A stretch of DNA of 64,000 nucleotides from Halococcus saccharolyticus DSM 5350 (GCF_000336915.1 NZ_AOMD01000021.1:124001-188000); one strand, 5' to 3'. Counted from the stretch's first letter, positions 1 to 8,776 are shown. A program made the numbers and translations. The notes: generated by a model not told the origin, from the letters alone.

Positions 1-120
1 CAGGTGTGTTCGAGCTGTTGGAAGAATCTGCACAAAATCTTCGAGCCGCCGGACCAATGACCAAAGGATCGACCTCACTGTCGATGCGTTCCGGAGCTAT
101 TCTCGTCCGTGTGGATTCGA

Positions 121-594
121 TCAGTCGAACGTTCGTTCCCGACTCGCTCGAGTGTCCGTACGCGTTCGGGTTGGTGGTCGGAGCGCTATTGGCCGTGATC
201 TTCGGAAGGTGTACGTGGTGTCCGAAGTATCCTCGACGGTCCACCCTGTGAGATCGAGTGGTGCGTCGCCGGTGTTCTCGTAGGTGAGGTACTGGTCGTT
301 CATGTTGTCGTTGTCGTTGCCGTCCGCGTCGGTCTGCAGACCGGCAAGCGAGAGGTCGCCCTCACCGACTTCCGATTCCTCACCCACCTCGCCGTCGGTT
401 CCCTCGCTCTCATTGACTCCGTCAGTCTCCCCGCTCCCATCGCTCTCGTTGACCTCATCGTTCCCGTCGTCACAATTAGACCTGATTTGACGGCTGATGA
501 GCCGGAGAGACGATCTCTTGATTGATCTGGAGAATTCGGTTGACCTCGAAGTAATTCTCCAGAGAGCTACACTCATTCGCCCGAAATCCCTCAT
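121..594 (-). pseudogene. Decayed lamin-tail-domain (LTD) protein fragment
   Basis: The reading frame has an acidic Gly/Ser/Glu/Asp linker (about residues 41-80) followed by a stretch typical of the start of a lamin-tail domain: LSLAGLQTDADG, then YLTYENTGDAPLDLTGW, then TVEDTSDTTYTF, ending near position 205. After TYTF the frame turns into Arg/Pro-rich sequence unlike the domain, and no other frame restores it convincingly. The N-terminal 35 residues are basic and show neither a signal peptide nor a lipobox, although LTD proteins of haloarchaea are usually exported. I read it as a truncated or frameshifted remnant. The domain assignment rests on the ENTG and LTGW signature only. Confidence 0.5.
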
Positions 595-697
595 CTAGAC
601 AGTGCCGCTATGAGAGATATTCCATCCAACCGTTCGATTGTTTTCCAGCGGTGATCCATTTCGTCGAGTCGAACTATAACTGGCTGCCGACGAATGG

Positions 698-1963
698 ATG
701 CGTATGCCCAGCAGAACCGAAACCGCGGATGTCGTTGTCGTCGGTTGTGGTCCTGGTGGAGCTGTACTCGCGTACCTCCTCGCGCGGAGCGGTGTCGATG
801 TCGCCCTTCTCGAACGGGCTAGTACCTTCGAACGGGAGTATCGAGGGTTCGGCTGGAACCCGGGCGTCATTCGATTGTTCGACGAGATGGACGTTCTCGA
901 CGACGTGCTCGATCTCGCTCACGAGACCGTCACTGAGGGGTCGTTCTCGCTCTACGGCGAGGAGGTCTCGGTTCTCGATTTCGACCTCCTCGATACCGAC
1001 TACTCGTATGCGCTCATGATGGAGCAGCCGGCGCTCCTCGAGTGTCTCGTCGACCACGCCAGTGGGTACGATCGGTTCTCGTTCCATCCTGCGACGACGG
1101 CGACCGACCTTCGAGCAGACGAATCGGGTGGATGTGGTGGCGTACACGCTCACGACCGGCAGGCCAACGAGGACGTCGAGTTCGAGGCGCGCGTCGTGGT
1201 TGGTGCGGACGGCCGATACTCGACGGTCCGGTCGAGGGCCGGCATCGATCCGGGACTGTTCGATTCGCCCATCGATCTCGTGTGGTTCAAACTCCCGAGC
1301 GGGACGGTCGACGCCAGCTCACAGGGTCGTATCGACCGCGACGGCGTTCTCGTCTATTTCGGGTTGGGCGGCGGCGATATTCAGGTGGGATATCTCGTCG
1401 AAGACGGTGAATGGCCCTCCATCCGGAATGCAGGGTTCGATGCGTTCCGAACCCGAGTCGCTGCGATCGATCCACACCTCGGATCCGTGATCGACACGCA
1501 TCTCGATGGGTTTCGTGACACGACCCTCCTGGATGTCGCACCAGGCCTCGCGGAGACGTGGACTCGGGAGGGTCTCCTGCTGCTGGGCGACGCTGCTCAC
1601 GTCGCCAGTCCGATCGGTGCACAAGGCAATCCCCTTGCCGTGGAAGATGCCGTCGTCGCTCACGACCTCCTCGTCGACGAACTCGCGAAAACCGGAGGGG
1701 TGCTATCCGCTGAGGCACTTCGTGCTTTCGAGACTCGACGGCGACCGAGTGTTGAACGCGTCACTTCGCTCCAGCGTCGTGCCGCAGCGAACCTCGCGTT
1801 CTGGCTCAACTACGGACGGTACGTCCCACCGTGGCTGGTTCGTGCGTCGACAGCGGCGTTCGGCTGGACGGTTCCACGATCGAAGCGGATTCGAGGACTG
1901 GTCGAGTCGTTCGCACTCGGTGACCGGTCGATTTCGGTCGCTCGCACGCATTTCACCGATTGA
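698..1963 (+). CDS. FAD-dependent monooxygenase/oxidoreductase (class A flavoprotein family)
   Basis: A 421-residue flavoprotein of the UbiH/PHBH-like family, expected to hydroxylate or oxidise a small organic substrate using FAD and NAD(P)H in the cytoplasm. The N-terminal dinucleotide-binding motif GCGPGG is at residues 16-21. The family DG motif appears as GADGRYSTVR near residue 170, and the second FAD motif as LLLGDAAHVASPIGAQG near residue 297. Length is normal for the family. Two in-frame ATGs (698 and 704) are possible; a TATA-like AACTATAAC at about 672-680 is 28 bases from the second. The gene is convergent with the alpha/beta hydrolase at 2005-2871. Substrate unknown. Confidence 0.88.
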   Translation: MRMPSRTETADVVVVGCGPGGAVLAYLLARSGVDVALLERASTFEREYRGFGWNPGVIRLFDEMDVLDDVLDLAHETVTEGSFSLYGEEVSVLDFDLLDTDYSYALMMEQPALLECLVDHASGYDRFSFHPATTATDLRADESGGCGGVHAHDRQANEDVEFEARVVVGADGRYSTVRSRAGIDPGLFDSPIDLVWFKLPSGTVDASSQGRIDRDGVLVYFGLGGGDIQVGYLVEDGEWPSIRNAGFDAFRTRVAAIDPHLGSVIDTHLDGFRDTTLLDVAPGLAETWTREGLLLLGDAAHVASPIGAQGNPLAVEDAVVAHDLLVDELAKTGGVLSAEALRAFETRRRPSVERVTSLQRRAAANLAFWLNYGRYVPPWLVRASTAAFGWTVPRSKRIRGLVESFALGDRSISVARTHFTD

Positions 1964-2004
1964 CAGAGCCAAAACCATTCTCTCAGGTATCGAGAGATGA
2001 GGAT

Positions 2005-2871
2005 TCAGACCGGTTCTCCTGTATCCCCCGGTTCGCCGACGGAGGGGGTTCGATCGGTGTAAATGTGATCGGTGAGGAACGCCGCCATCGCCGCAGTGAA
2101 GAACTCGTGGTTGTCGAGGTTGGCGGCGTGACCGGCGTTCGGGACCTTCCGAACGGTAACGTCCGGGATCTCGGCGGCGATCCGCAGGACGTGACGACGG
2201 ATGAATTGCAGTTCGTTCTCGCCGTACAGCACCAGGGTCGGAACGGTGATTGCCGTGAGATCCACCGTCGTTTCAGGGAAATCCGCGATCGCTCGGATCA
2301 CCTTGGCGAACTCGTCGGTCGCCATGTTCGGCTTCCCTCTCCGGAGCCGTTCGATGTTCCCGTAGTCACCGGTAGCCCCCGCGTCGAACCGCTCGTGGAA
2401 CCAGTTCTTGACGCGCTCGACCCGCTCGTAGCCGACGAGTCGGGCCGGCGGAACGGTGGCTCTCAGCGCGGCGAACTGGACTCTGTCGCGCCAGTCGAGG
2501 ACAGCGGCGGTGAAGGTATCGGCGAGGACGAGCCCCGCGATCGACTCGGGGTGGCGGACTGCGTACGCCTGCGCGATGCAACCGCCCGTCGAAAGACCCA
2601 CGATGACGGGCTGGTCGAGTTCGAGCTCCTCGACGAGTGCTTCGAGATCGTCGACGAAGAGATCGACCGAGTACTCCTCCCTCTCGGATCTGCCGGTCAA
2701 GCCGTGTCCACGAACGTCGTACGCGATGGTCGTGTACTCGTCGCTGAGCGCCTCGAGCTGCGGCAGCCACTGGCTGGCGTCGACGATAGCCGCGTGAACG
2801 AAGAGGAGAACCGGACCGTCGCCGCGTCGTTCGTAGTAGGTGTCGATGTCGTTGGTCCGAACGATCGGCAT
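2005..2871 (-). CDS. Alpha/beta-fold hydrolase
   Basis: A 288-residue alpha/beta hydrolase. The nucleophile elbow is GLSTGG with Ser94, the catalytic histidine is probably H248 in PNAGHAANLDN, and the acid is probably a Glu in the LYGEN segment (about residues 216-219) where many relatives have Asp. An HAA oxyanion-hole segment lies near residue 26. The family includes esterases, haloperoxidase-like hydrolases and C-C hydrolases such as 3-oxoadipate enol-lactonase; sequence alone does not select among them. The gene is monocistronic. A cytoplasmic location is expected because no signal peptide is present. Confidence 0.88.
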   Translation of the reverse strand: MPIVRTNDIDTYYERRGDGPVLLFVHAAIVDASQWLPQLEALSDEYTTIAYDVRGHGLTGRSEREEYSVDLFVDDLEALVEELELDQPVIVGLSTGGCIAQAYAVRHPESIAGLVLADTFTAAVLDWRDRVQFAALRATVPPARLVGYERVERVKNWFHERFDAGATGDYGNIERLRRGKPNMATDEFAKVIRAIADFPETTVDLTAITVPTLVLYGENELQFIRRHVLRIAAEIPDVTVRKVPNAGHAANLDNHEFFTAAMAAFLTDHIYTDRTPSVGEPGDTGEPV

Positions 2872-3075
2872 AGTGACATCCCTATCGACCCGATTGAAAT
2901 GAAGTTACCGGGGGAATCTCAGAGGGAGTGGAACCACTACAAGGGTAGTCGGGCTTCTCTATGTCCACTCCGCCAACAATGGCAGAACACGATTTTGGAC
3001 CCGCGATGTATCGAAGACATCGTGTGTTACCAGCAGTCGTTTCGAGTTCGCTGTCTGAAAAGACAAAAGAGCCGC

Positions 3076-3369
3076 TCAGGGGACGACCGTCCCCGTTTCA
3101 CTCGAAGCGGTGTGGAGGTCCTGAACCGAATCCGTCGCCGCCTCGGGGCCGCTCGCGTTCGGTTGTGTGGACGACTCGAGGTCCATTTCGACCTCGTGGC
3201 GGCTCTTCTGGAACTCGGCTTCGGCCTTGCCGACTGACCGAGCGAGCTGCGGGAGCTTGCTCGGGCCGAACAGCAGGACGATCACCGCTAGGATGACGAC
3301 GAGTTCCAGCCCGCCAGGCACTCCCACGAATAGCGGGAAGACCGTTTCGAACAGTCTCGTGCTGATCAT
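3076..3369 (-). CDS. tatA: Twin-arginine translocase TatA/TatE family subunit
   Basis: A 97-residue protein with the TatA architecture: a short N-terminus, one transmembrane helix (about residues 18-36), the hinge FGPSKLPQLARSVGKA, then an amphipathic helix and an acidic unstructured tail. TatA oligomers form the translocation element of the Tat pathway, which exports folded proteins and is the main export route in haloarchaea. Its ATG overlaps the stop of the halocyanin gene by four bases (3366-3369), so it is probably translated from the same message. The preceding gene product is itself a Tat substrate, so this may be a TatA tied to that cargo rather than the housekeeping copy. Confidence 0.9.
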   Translation of the reverse strand: MISTRLFETVFPLFVGVPGGLELVVILAVIVLLFGPSKLPQLARSVGKAEAEFQKSRHEVEMDLESSTQPNASGPEAATDSVQDLHTASSETGTVVP

Positions 3370-3950
3370 GCCGACGCACCTCCGTGGTTGTGCTGGGCAC
3401 CCTCGCGACTTTGCTGAGCGCCTCCATCGCTGGCCTGGGCACTGCCGCCGCCGGAGGCGGACTGGGCGAGTGCGACGAACACTGCGCCCTTCATGCCCAT
3501 CGCCTCGTGGGGCTCACAGACGTACTTGTAGACGCCTGGCCGGTCGAAGGTGAACTCGAAGGTGGTGCCGGCGTCGGTCACCGGGGGGCCGCTGTTGAAC
3601 GTGCCCTCATCGGCGATGACGTTGTGGCTGCCACCGCGGCCGGTCCATTCCCACGTCACGGTGGTGTGGGGCGACACCGCTACTGCGGCGGGGCCGAACC
3701 CGAAGTCGCCCATGTTGCCCTTCGACCCCACCTCGATGGTGATCGCGTCCTGATCACGCATGTCGTGGGTGTGATCGTAGTTGCTCACGTTGTCGAACCA
3801 GCCCTTGTAGTTGGGTTCGTTCGGGAGCTGCGGGCCGCTCGGTTGGCTCCCACTTGAGGTCGCTTGGCCGGTACAGCCGGCGAGGCCGGCCGATCCCACC
3901 ACCGCCACAGCGCCGGCGGCTTTCAGGAAATCCCGACGACTCGTGGTCAT
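3366..3950 (-). CDS. Halocyanin-like blue copper protein, Tat-exported lipoprotein
   Basis: A 194-residue cupredoxin. The N-terminus carries a Tat motif (RRDFLK, Arg5-Arg6) and a lipobox LAGC with Cys26 as the probable lipidated residue, so the mature protein should sit on the outer face of the membrane. Type-1 copper ligands are visible: H109 in GGSHN, C145 and H148 in CEPH, and M153 in GMKG. Halocyanins are mobile electron carriers near the membrane. A Gln/Ser/Gly/His-rich tail of about 30 residues follows the domain. The gene starts one base after the stop of the upstream membrane protein and overlaps tatA by four bases, so the three genes form one operon. Confidence 0.93.
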   Translation of the reverse strand: MTTSRRDFLKAAGAVAVVGSAGLAGCTGQATSSGSQPSGPQLPNEPNYKGWFDNVSNYDHTHDMRDQDAITIEVGSKGNMGDFGFGPAAVAVSPHTTVTWEWTGRGGSHNVIADEGTFNSGPPVTDAGTTFEFTFDRPGVYKYVCEPHEAMGMKGAVFVALAQSASGGGSAQASDGGAQQSREGAQHNHGGASA

Positions 3951-4379
3951 CTACCTCACCACTCCCTTGGGGTCGCTGGTTTCGGTTCGGGTACGGTCGG
4001 CGACCGCACTACGATGTTCACTCACGTAGAGGGTGGTGAGCAGGCCGATCAACGCCACCTGGACGGTCTTGTCAGCCACCCCGAGCAGGAAGTCGGGCAT
4101 CCCGAGCATCACCCACGCACTGATCTGGGTGAGCGTGAAGACGACTCCACCGAAGTAGAGCAGACGGTGGTCGAAGCTCGTCGCCATCAGCCCTGCGAGG
4201 GTGAGGAATCCTAACCCTGCGAGCAGGAACGGGACGAAGCTCTGGGTTGCGAACAGGTACAGGTGAACGCCACCCGTGATGGCCGCAAGCACCATTGCAC
4301 TCAACTGGCTGCGAGTGAGTCCGCCGAGGTTCAGTCGGATGCCGAGCGTGTTTTGTTTCACATAGGTTGCAAAGCTCAT
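3951..4379 (-). CDS. Small four-helix membrane protein, first gene of the halocyanin operon
   Basis: A 142-residue hydrophobic protein with about four predicted transmembrane segments (roughly residues 27-43, 47-65, 72-92 and 105-120) and a charged C-terminal tail. I do not recognise a named enzyme family; similar proteins are conserved in haloarchaea. Its TAG stop abuts the halocyanin ATG with no gap, which implies translational coupling and a membrane role related to the copper protein, for example docking or electron transfer, but no heme- or metal-ligand pattern is evident. A GGAGG-like ribosome site lies about 8 bases before the ATG. Confidence 0.75.
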   Translation of the reverse strand: MSFATYVKQNTLGIRLNLGGLTRSQLSAMVLAAITGGVHLYLFATQSFVPFLLAGLGFLTLAGLMATSFDHRLLYFGGVVFTLTQISAWVMLGMPDFLLGVADKTVQVALIGLLTTLYVSEHRSAVADRTRTETSDPKGVVR

Positions 4380-4460
4380 GATGTTTCCTCCGCAGATACT
4401 CTATGGAGCCGTCACAGCATCATGCTTCCCTGCGGGAATTTCCCATGGCGTGAGCACCGC

Positions 4461-5270
4461 TCACGAGCCGAGCGCGTCGGCATCGAGCGCTTCTGCCTCG
4501 CGCCGATAGTTATCGAGGGTCGAGACGACCCACGAACGAATCGTCGGATCGGCGGTCTCGATCAGTGCCGACGGCGCGCCCTGGTCGTTGATCAGCGCGA
4601 AATTGGCGGTATCATCGATGACCGCGAGGTTGTACGGAACCGTTCCCTCGTAGCGGTAAACGCTCCCGCGCTCGCACGCGGCGAGCTCGCGGAGCCACGT
4701 CCCGACGTCCGGGTCAGTCATGACAGCATCGAGCGTCTCAGCGGCGAAGACGACTTCGAACGACTGGACGCCGTTGACGGTCGTTCGCCAGCCAGCCTCG
4801 ACGACCTGCGGGGCCGAGCCGAAGGCGAGGATGGAGACGTCCTCGCCGGCTGCCACCAACTCGGCGGCACGTTCGACGGGCGCGATCGTATCGCTCGGTT
4901 TCGGGAGCGTGATGTCGGCGTCGGCGAAGCGGTCCAACGAAAAATCGAACTCGTCGGTCGGGAGCCACTCGATAACGCCACGGAGTTTCTGCATGGTCCC
5001 GACACCCTCGACTAGCGCGCGGAACTCCGCGACGAGGAAGCCGCCGAGCGGCGACGTGCGGTAGTGGTGGCCGTCGTGGACGACCCAACCTCTGGCCTCG
5101 AACTCGGTGACGATACGTCCGACCGTCGCGCGTGGGATGCCGGTTGCTGCTTGGAGTTCGGCACGGTCGTGTGGCCCCTCGATGAGCGTTTCGAGCACCC
5201 GAACGCGGCTAGCCGAACGGGCGAGAAACGCGATGTCGTCGAGTGCCGCGATGTTGTCAAGTGCGGTCAT
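4461..5270 (-). CDS. HTH transcriptional regulator with FilR1-like middle domain
   Basis: A 269-residue regulator. Residues about 12-75 form a winged helix-turn-helix (LETLIEGPHDRAELQAATGI, then ATVGRIVTEFEARGWV); the rest resembles the C-terminal sensing domain of the archaeal FilR1 group (methanogenesis regulatory protein family). Ligands for this haloarchaeal family are not established. A TATA-like AAGTATAGG on the minus strand lies about 28 bases before the ATG, consistent with a leaderless message. A clear paralogue is at 7006-7800. The gene is just upstream of, and in the same orientation as, the halocyanin operon and could control it. Confidence 0.85.
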   Translation of the reverse strand: MTALDNIAALDDIAFLARSASRVRVLETLIEGPHDRAELQAATGIPRATVGRIVTEFEARGWVVHDGHHYRTSPLGGFLVAEFRALVEGVGTMQKLRGVIEWLPTDEFDFSLDRFADADITLPKPSDTIAPVERAAELVAAGEDVSILAFGSAPQVVEAGWRTTVNGVQSFEVVFAAETLDAVMTDPDVGTWLRELAACERGSVYRYEGTVPYNLAVIDDTANFALINDQGAPSALIETADPTIRSWVVSTLDNYRREAEALDADALGS

Positions 5271-5373
5271 GGCCCCATCACAGGTCCGATCAACCTATAC
5301 TTCAATAAACATTTGCCCGTCCGCTGAACGGATATGCCGGATAGCCTCATCCGATTCCTGAACGAGGACGAAC

Positions 5374-5898
5374 TCAGGCCCTCTTCTCGACGGATTCTTG
5401 GGAAGGAGTCGATTTCTGGGTGCTCCCGTCGGGGGAGAGCCCGAGTCGTCGCTCGTGCTCGTCCATTGGAACCATTCTCGCGAATTTGCCGACTCCGATG
5501 GGCGGGACGTTCCGAAAGAACGTCTCGAAGGAGTCGCCGTCGACGACGTAGAGTTCTGCCCAGAACCCGAGTCCCCCGTCCGGGTCGGCCGTCTCGTTGT
5601 ACCATTTCCAGGCCGGGATGTGAGAGCCGTTCGGATCAGTCGCGAACCGCTGGAGGTCCTCGAGTGACCGCCAGTACTGCATCGCAGCCCCCTTCCGGAG
5701 TCCGAGAAAGATCGGTGTATACCCGAGGAATCCGCTGTCCGGATCCGCCTCCAACTCTCTGAACATCTTCGCGACCTTCCAGTTCGCGACCAACCAGTGC
5801 GGGAGCGCCCGGAGCGTGTTGAGCCGCATCCCGTTGATGTAGATCACGAACCCCTCGTCCATCTCCGCAGCCATCCGTTCTCGGACTATCGGTGCCAT
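5374..5898 (-). CDS. DUF4188 / monooxygenase af470-like family protein
   Basis: A 174-residue protein matching the pattern of the DUF4188 family, now described as Monooxygenase af470-like with a dimeric alpha/beta-barrel fold: VIYINGMRLN near the start, LGYTPIFLGLRKGAAMQYW in the centre, and WKWYNETADPDGGLGFWAELYVV later. Some fungal members take part in secondary metabolism; function in archaea is unknown. Length is usual for the family. A remnant of a SnoaL/ester-cyclase gene lies just upstream on the other strand. The C-terminal 20 residues are polar and probably disordered. Confidence 0.8.
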   Translation of the reverse strand: MAPIVRERMAAEMDEGFVIYINGMRLNTLRALPHWLVANWKVAKMFRELEADPDSGFLGYTPIFLGLRKGAAMQYWRSLEDLQRFATDPNGSHIPAWKWYNETADPDGGLGFWAELYVVDGDSFETFFRNVPPIGVGKFARMVPMDEHERRLGLSPDGSTQKSTPSQESVEKRA

Positions 5899-5944
5899 TG
5901 AGCGGTAGCTACGCTACCACCGATAATAAACTAGTCAGACGATC

Positions 5945-6118
5945 TATCGATGGGCACCCGGTCGCACCGCCGGAATCGAACCGACGGGCAGTGATATCGA
6001 GGTCCAGAACATGATCTTCACCCGTATCGAAGATGGGAAAATCGCCGAGAGATGGATTCAACCGGACATGCTCGGCATGATGCGACAACTCGATGTCCTC
6101 GAAGATCTCTCACAGTAA
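5945..6118 (+). pseudogene. C-terminal remnant of a SnoaL-like/ester cyclase gene
   Basis: This frame reads IEPTGSDIEV, then FTRIEDGKIAERW, then MLGMMRQL, closing at TAA 6116-6118. That matches the C-terminal third of SnoaL-like ester cyclases, whose hallmark is ...PTG...RIEDGKI.E.W...LG.M.QLG. No start codon or N-terminal half exists upstream: the sequence runs directly into the promoter side of the DUF4188 gene. It is therefore a truncated remnant, probably left by a deletion or rearrangement. Confidence 0.75.
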
Positions 6119-6185
6119 TCTCGGCTCCTGAATCAGCACTCAGTACGTGACCGCACTGAGGATATGACAGCGGAGGCGTTCCCAC

Positions 6186-6542
6186 TCAGGACAGTACCAT
6201 CTCCGCGAACAGAATGCCAGATTCGACCGGTGATGTCCATCCGGTGCCGATTGCGAATGGGGATGGCGGTACTCGTTCTCGGCGGCGTCCTGTACGTTCT
6301 TGCGACGGCTCCGCCGGCGAGTCTGCCTGGGTTGCTGAGTGTGTGTTTGTATAGTACCAGACTGCGCCGTGGGAAGGGTCAACGCCAAGCCAGTCGAACA
6401 CTGCAACAGTTTCCCGCAGCGACAGCCCCATCGAATGAAGACGCACCTCGAACACCGTGGCGGTGTTCGAGGTGCGCTTGTTCTCTCAAACCTCATGACA
6501 GTCCACATCCAACGTCTCTCTGAACAGGTCTTTGAGTTTCAT
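6186..6542 (-). pseudogene. IS6-family transposase remnant (internal stop, truncated)
   Basis: Reading from the ATG at 6542 gives MKLKDLFRETLDVDCHEV, then a TGA stop at codon 19, then ENKRTSNTATVFEVRLHSMG followed by LSLRETVAVFDWLGVDPSHG. This is the N-terminal region, with its HTH, of haloarchaeal IS6-type (ISH14/15-like) transposases. After GAVW the similarity breaks down and the frame closes at 6186. The DDE catalytic core is absent, so the element cannot move itself. It lies in an AT-rich decay zone beside the SnoaL remnant. Confidence 0.8.
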
Positions 6543-7005
6543 GAGTATTCTTGCTACGATCTGCTCGCTCCTCAAGCACCCTCAACTAGACAGTGCGGAC
6601 GATGGTCGAGTAAAAACTTAATTTTGGATTCTCTATAACATACCGAAATGAAGCTATTCTTGAACTTGGTGCCATCTCATCCTCCATAGATAAGGTAAAG
6701 AAGATAGTTTAGGTGATATCGTCAACTGAAGCAGGTGGATCTCGAAGAGATCAACATCCACATTTTCGAAACAGAAGTTTGTGAACTGCCACATACTATG
6801 CATAAAATCCAATTAGAAGCGATTTAAACCAATCAGTGTTGGAGACGCTATATGAAAAGGATTTTTAATTTCTCAAAACACTGGATATGGAGAACAATTC
6901 GGTGAAACTGCCGCTTGTTAGTGGGATAGAGCTGTTTCTGAGGCAGTTCTAAGTGCTGAAAGACAATTAGTCCGCCGTATAAATACAAACTTGGCCGAAA
7001 GACGG
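6543..7005. other. AT-rich intergenic stretch without a recognisable gene
   Basis: About 460 bases, clearly richer in A/T than the surrounding coding DNA, between the IS6 remnant and the end of the second FilR1-like gene. No convincing reading frame, tRNA or repeat was seen. It is probably a decayed insertion site. Confidence 0.5.
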
Positions 7006-7800
7006 TCACGCCACGACCTGGCTAGGTCCGATCCGTTCTGCATCGGATCGGTAAGACGTATACACCGATTCGGCCCACGTCACTGCAGACTTGTTTTCGG
7101 TTTCGATGAGTGCCCGTGGAATCCCTTGTTCGTCAGTACCTTCTATTAATAAAGTCTCATCAGCTATTGCCATGGTGTATGAAATTTCATCATCACTCCT
7201 CAGCACAGCGGCTTGGTTGGAGTTGAGTATCTCCTGAATCTGGGTCGTCATGCCTGTTTCAGCACTTACGTCATCGAGAAGGCCTGCTGGAATCACGGCC
7301 TCGAACGTCTGCGCCTCTTCAATCACCGCGTCTCGAACTGCGGTTAGTACTGGAGGAATGACCGAAGATGCGAGCATCTGGATGTGACTAGCAGTACCGA
7401 GACGAGTTGCCATTCGAAGAATCGGTATGAACGGATTGCTCTGTGTCGATGTGGTGATCTCTGCGTCTTGTAAAGTAGTGATGTCAAATTCCATCTGCTC
7501 GGTCGGTAGCCAATCGATCACTTCCTGAAGTTGTTCGACGGCTTCCATTGTCTCGAGCAAGCGGGCAAACTCGCCGCCGACGAGCTTTCCGACCTGCGTT
7601 ACCTCGTAGTGATGCTCGATTCTTGTGATCCATCCCTTCGCTTCGAGATCGTCGAGAACACGTCCAATCGTGGACGAAGACGCACCGATCGATTCCCGAA
7701 GATCCGCCCGATCGTGTGGTCTCTCGATCAACGCTTCCAGCGCCGCGTGGCGATGGACCGACCGTGAGAGAAACTCAACGTTGTCGAGTGACGTATCCAT
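7006..7800 (-). CDS. HTH transcriptional regulator with FilR1-like middle domain (paralogue)
   Basis: A 264-residue regulator with the same organisation as the protein at 4461-5270: an N-terminal winged HTH (LEALIERPHDRADLRESIGA, then STIGRVLDDLEAKGWI) and a C-terminal FilR1-type domain. Shared positions include the DNVEFLSRS start, EVIDWLPTE near residue 97 and GIPRALIET near residue 230. Codon choice is visibly more AT-rich than in the paralogue, which suggests a different history or acquisition with the surrounding AT-rich DNA. No neighbouring target is obvious. Confidence 0.83.
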   Translation of the reverse strand: MDTSLDNVEFLSRSVHRHAALEALIERPHDRADLRESIGASSSTIGRVLDDLEAKGWITRIEHHYEVTQVGKLVGGEFARLLETMEAVEQLQEVIDWLPTEQMEFDITTLQDAEITTSTQSNPFIPILRMATRLGTASHIQMLASSVIPPVLTAVRDAVIEEAQTFEAVIPAGLLDDVSAETGMTTQIQEILNSNQAAVLRSDDEISYTMAIADETLLIEGTDEQGIPRALIETENKSAVTWAESVYTSYRSDAERIGPSQVVA

Positions 7801-8200
7801 GCTACTTCATGAAAACACCGAGTTACAAATCAGTCAACGCTAGATAGTTAGATATCCTATATAATTCTGATGTTTGGGTGGCAATAACAACCGCGAGTAT
7901 GTCCGTTGATAGTTTCGGTATTACGGTCCACTCATAGCATGAGATTTCTTTGAGGGGATGGGATCTGTTTCACGAATAGTATATGTATAAGTACGCGAAA
8001 GGGCTGATAGAGACGACGTAGAGAGAAACACCACCGCGATGAAACAGTCGAGACACTACCCACCGCAAAATGAACACCAACACATACTGCTCGGACTCAA
8101 CGGCGGTCAGTAGGTGAACGGCATCAGCACAACGGAGCGTCGTCCGATTGCGCCATCCGACGCTGAGGAGGTCAACTCGACCGAGTGAACGAACGTAATA
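7801..8200. other. Intergenic region between divergent genes
   Basis: A 400-base region between the FilR1-like regulator and the gene starting at 8201. Open frames here (for example 7970-8305 on the minus strand) have no protein-like composition. It should contain the promoters of both genes, but I could not assign a TATA element with confidence. Confidence 0.4.
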
Positions 8201-8776
8201 ATGCGTCACTACTCCGTAAAAGATCGTAAAGAAACGGATGGAGGAACATCCGCCCCATCCCCCTTCGAAACAGCAGGCAGCTACGCCTACGATCTGTTCC
8301 TTCACGGAGCCGGCGAAGGACGGATGAACTGGGAGGTCACGGAGTTATCCGATGACGACGTTGCGGTTGCCTTCCACTACGAACTTGACAATCAAAAATT
8401 CGACACGACCGTTACAGGCAGAACAGAAGCGATTAGGGACGAACTGCTCGCCACACCTGCCTATCCGTTCGTGACGGCTGTGCTTTTTCCATCCGTGCTT
8501 CCCATGCTCGGAGTCGGAGAACTGTCGATCGGCGATCAGCTCTCGGTCCCAGTACCAGGGGGAGAGGGAACCGTCGAGATTACCGGGAAATACACACACG
8601 CAGGCATCGAGGGCTACACATCGGTCTGGAGAGTCGACGGAGAGCGGCGATACGAGGACTGTGTCGCACCCGATCTCGAACTGTTGTTGAGCGCGACCTA
8701 CTATCCGCCGGGAAGCACCGTGGCATTTCTCTGGCTAGGACTCGTTACGTACGAGCAATCGGGGGACGAAACGTGA
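8201..8776 (+). CDS. Hypothetical protein
   Basis: A 191-residue protein I do not recognise. Composition is typical for a haloarchaeal protein, acidic with a GC-rich third codon position. Residues 45-60 (WEVTELSDDDVAVAFHYELD) and a central block around YTHAGIEGYTSVWRV look like a beta-rich fold. There is no signal peptide; short hydrophobic runs (VTAVLFPSVLPMLGVGEL and STVAFLWLGLV) are too isolated to be clear membrane helices. It stands alone between a divergent regulator and a convergent Gfo/Idh/MocA gene. The start is uncertain because no ribosome site or TATA element is evident. Confidence 0.6.
   Translation: MRHYSVKDRKETDGGTSAPSPFETAGSYAYDLFLHGAGEGRMNWEVTELSDDDVAVAFHYELDNQKFDTTVTGRTEAIRDELLATPAYPFVTAVLFPSVLPMLGVGELSIGDQLSVPVPGGEGTVEITGKYTHAGIEGYTSVWRVDGERRYEDCVAPDLELLLSATYYPPGSTVAFLWLGLVTYEQSGDET

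Noticed and set aside
1960-3237. 425-codon plus-strand open frame
   Set aside because: It is antisense to the alpha/beta hydrolase and part of the tatA region; its product has shadow composition and no motif.
5960-5990. GGTTCGATTCC on the minus strand, resembling a tRNA T-arm
   Set aside because: No acceptor, D or anticodon stem fits around it, and the region reads as the SnoaL remnant on the other strand.
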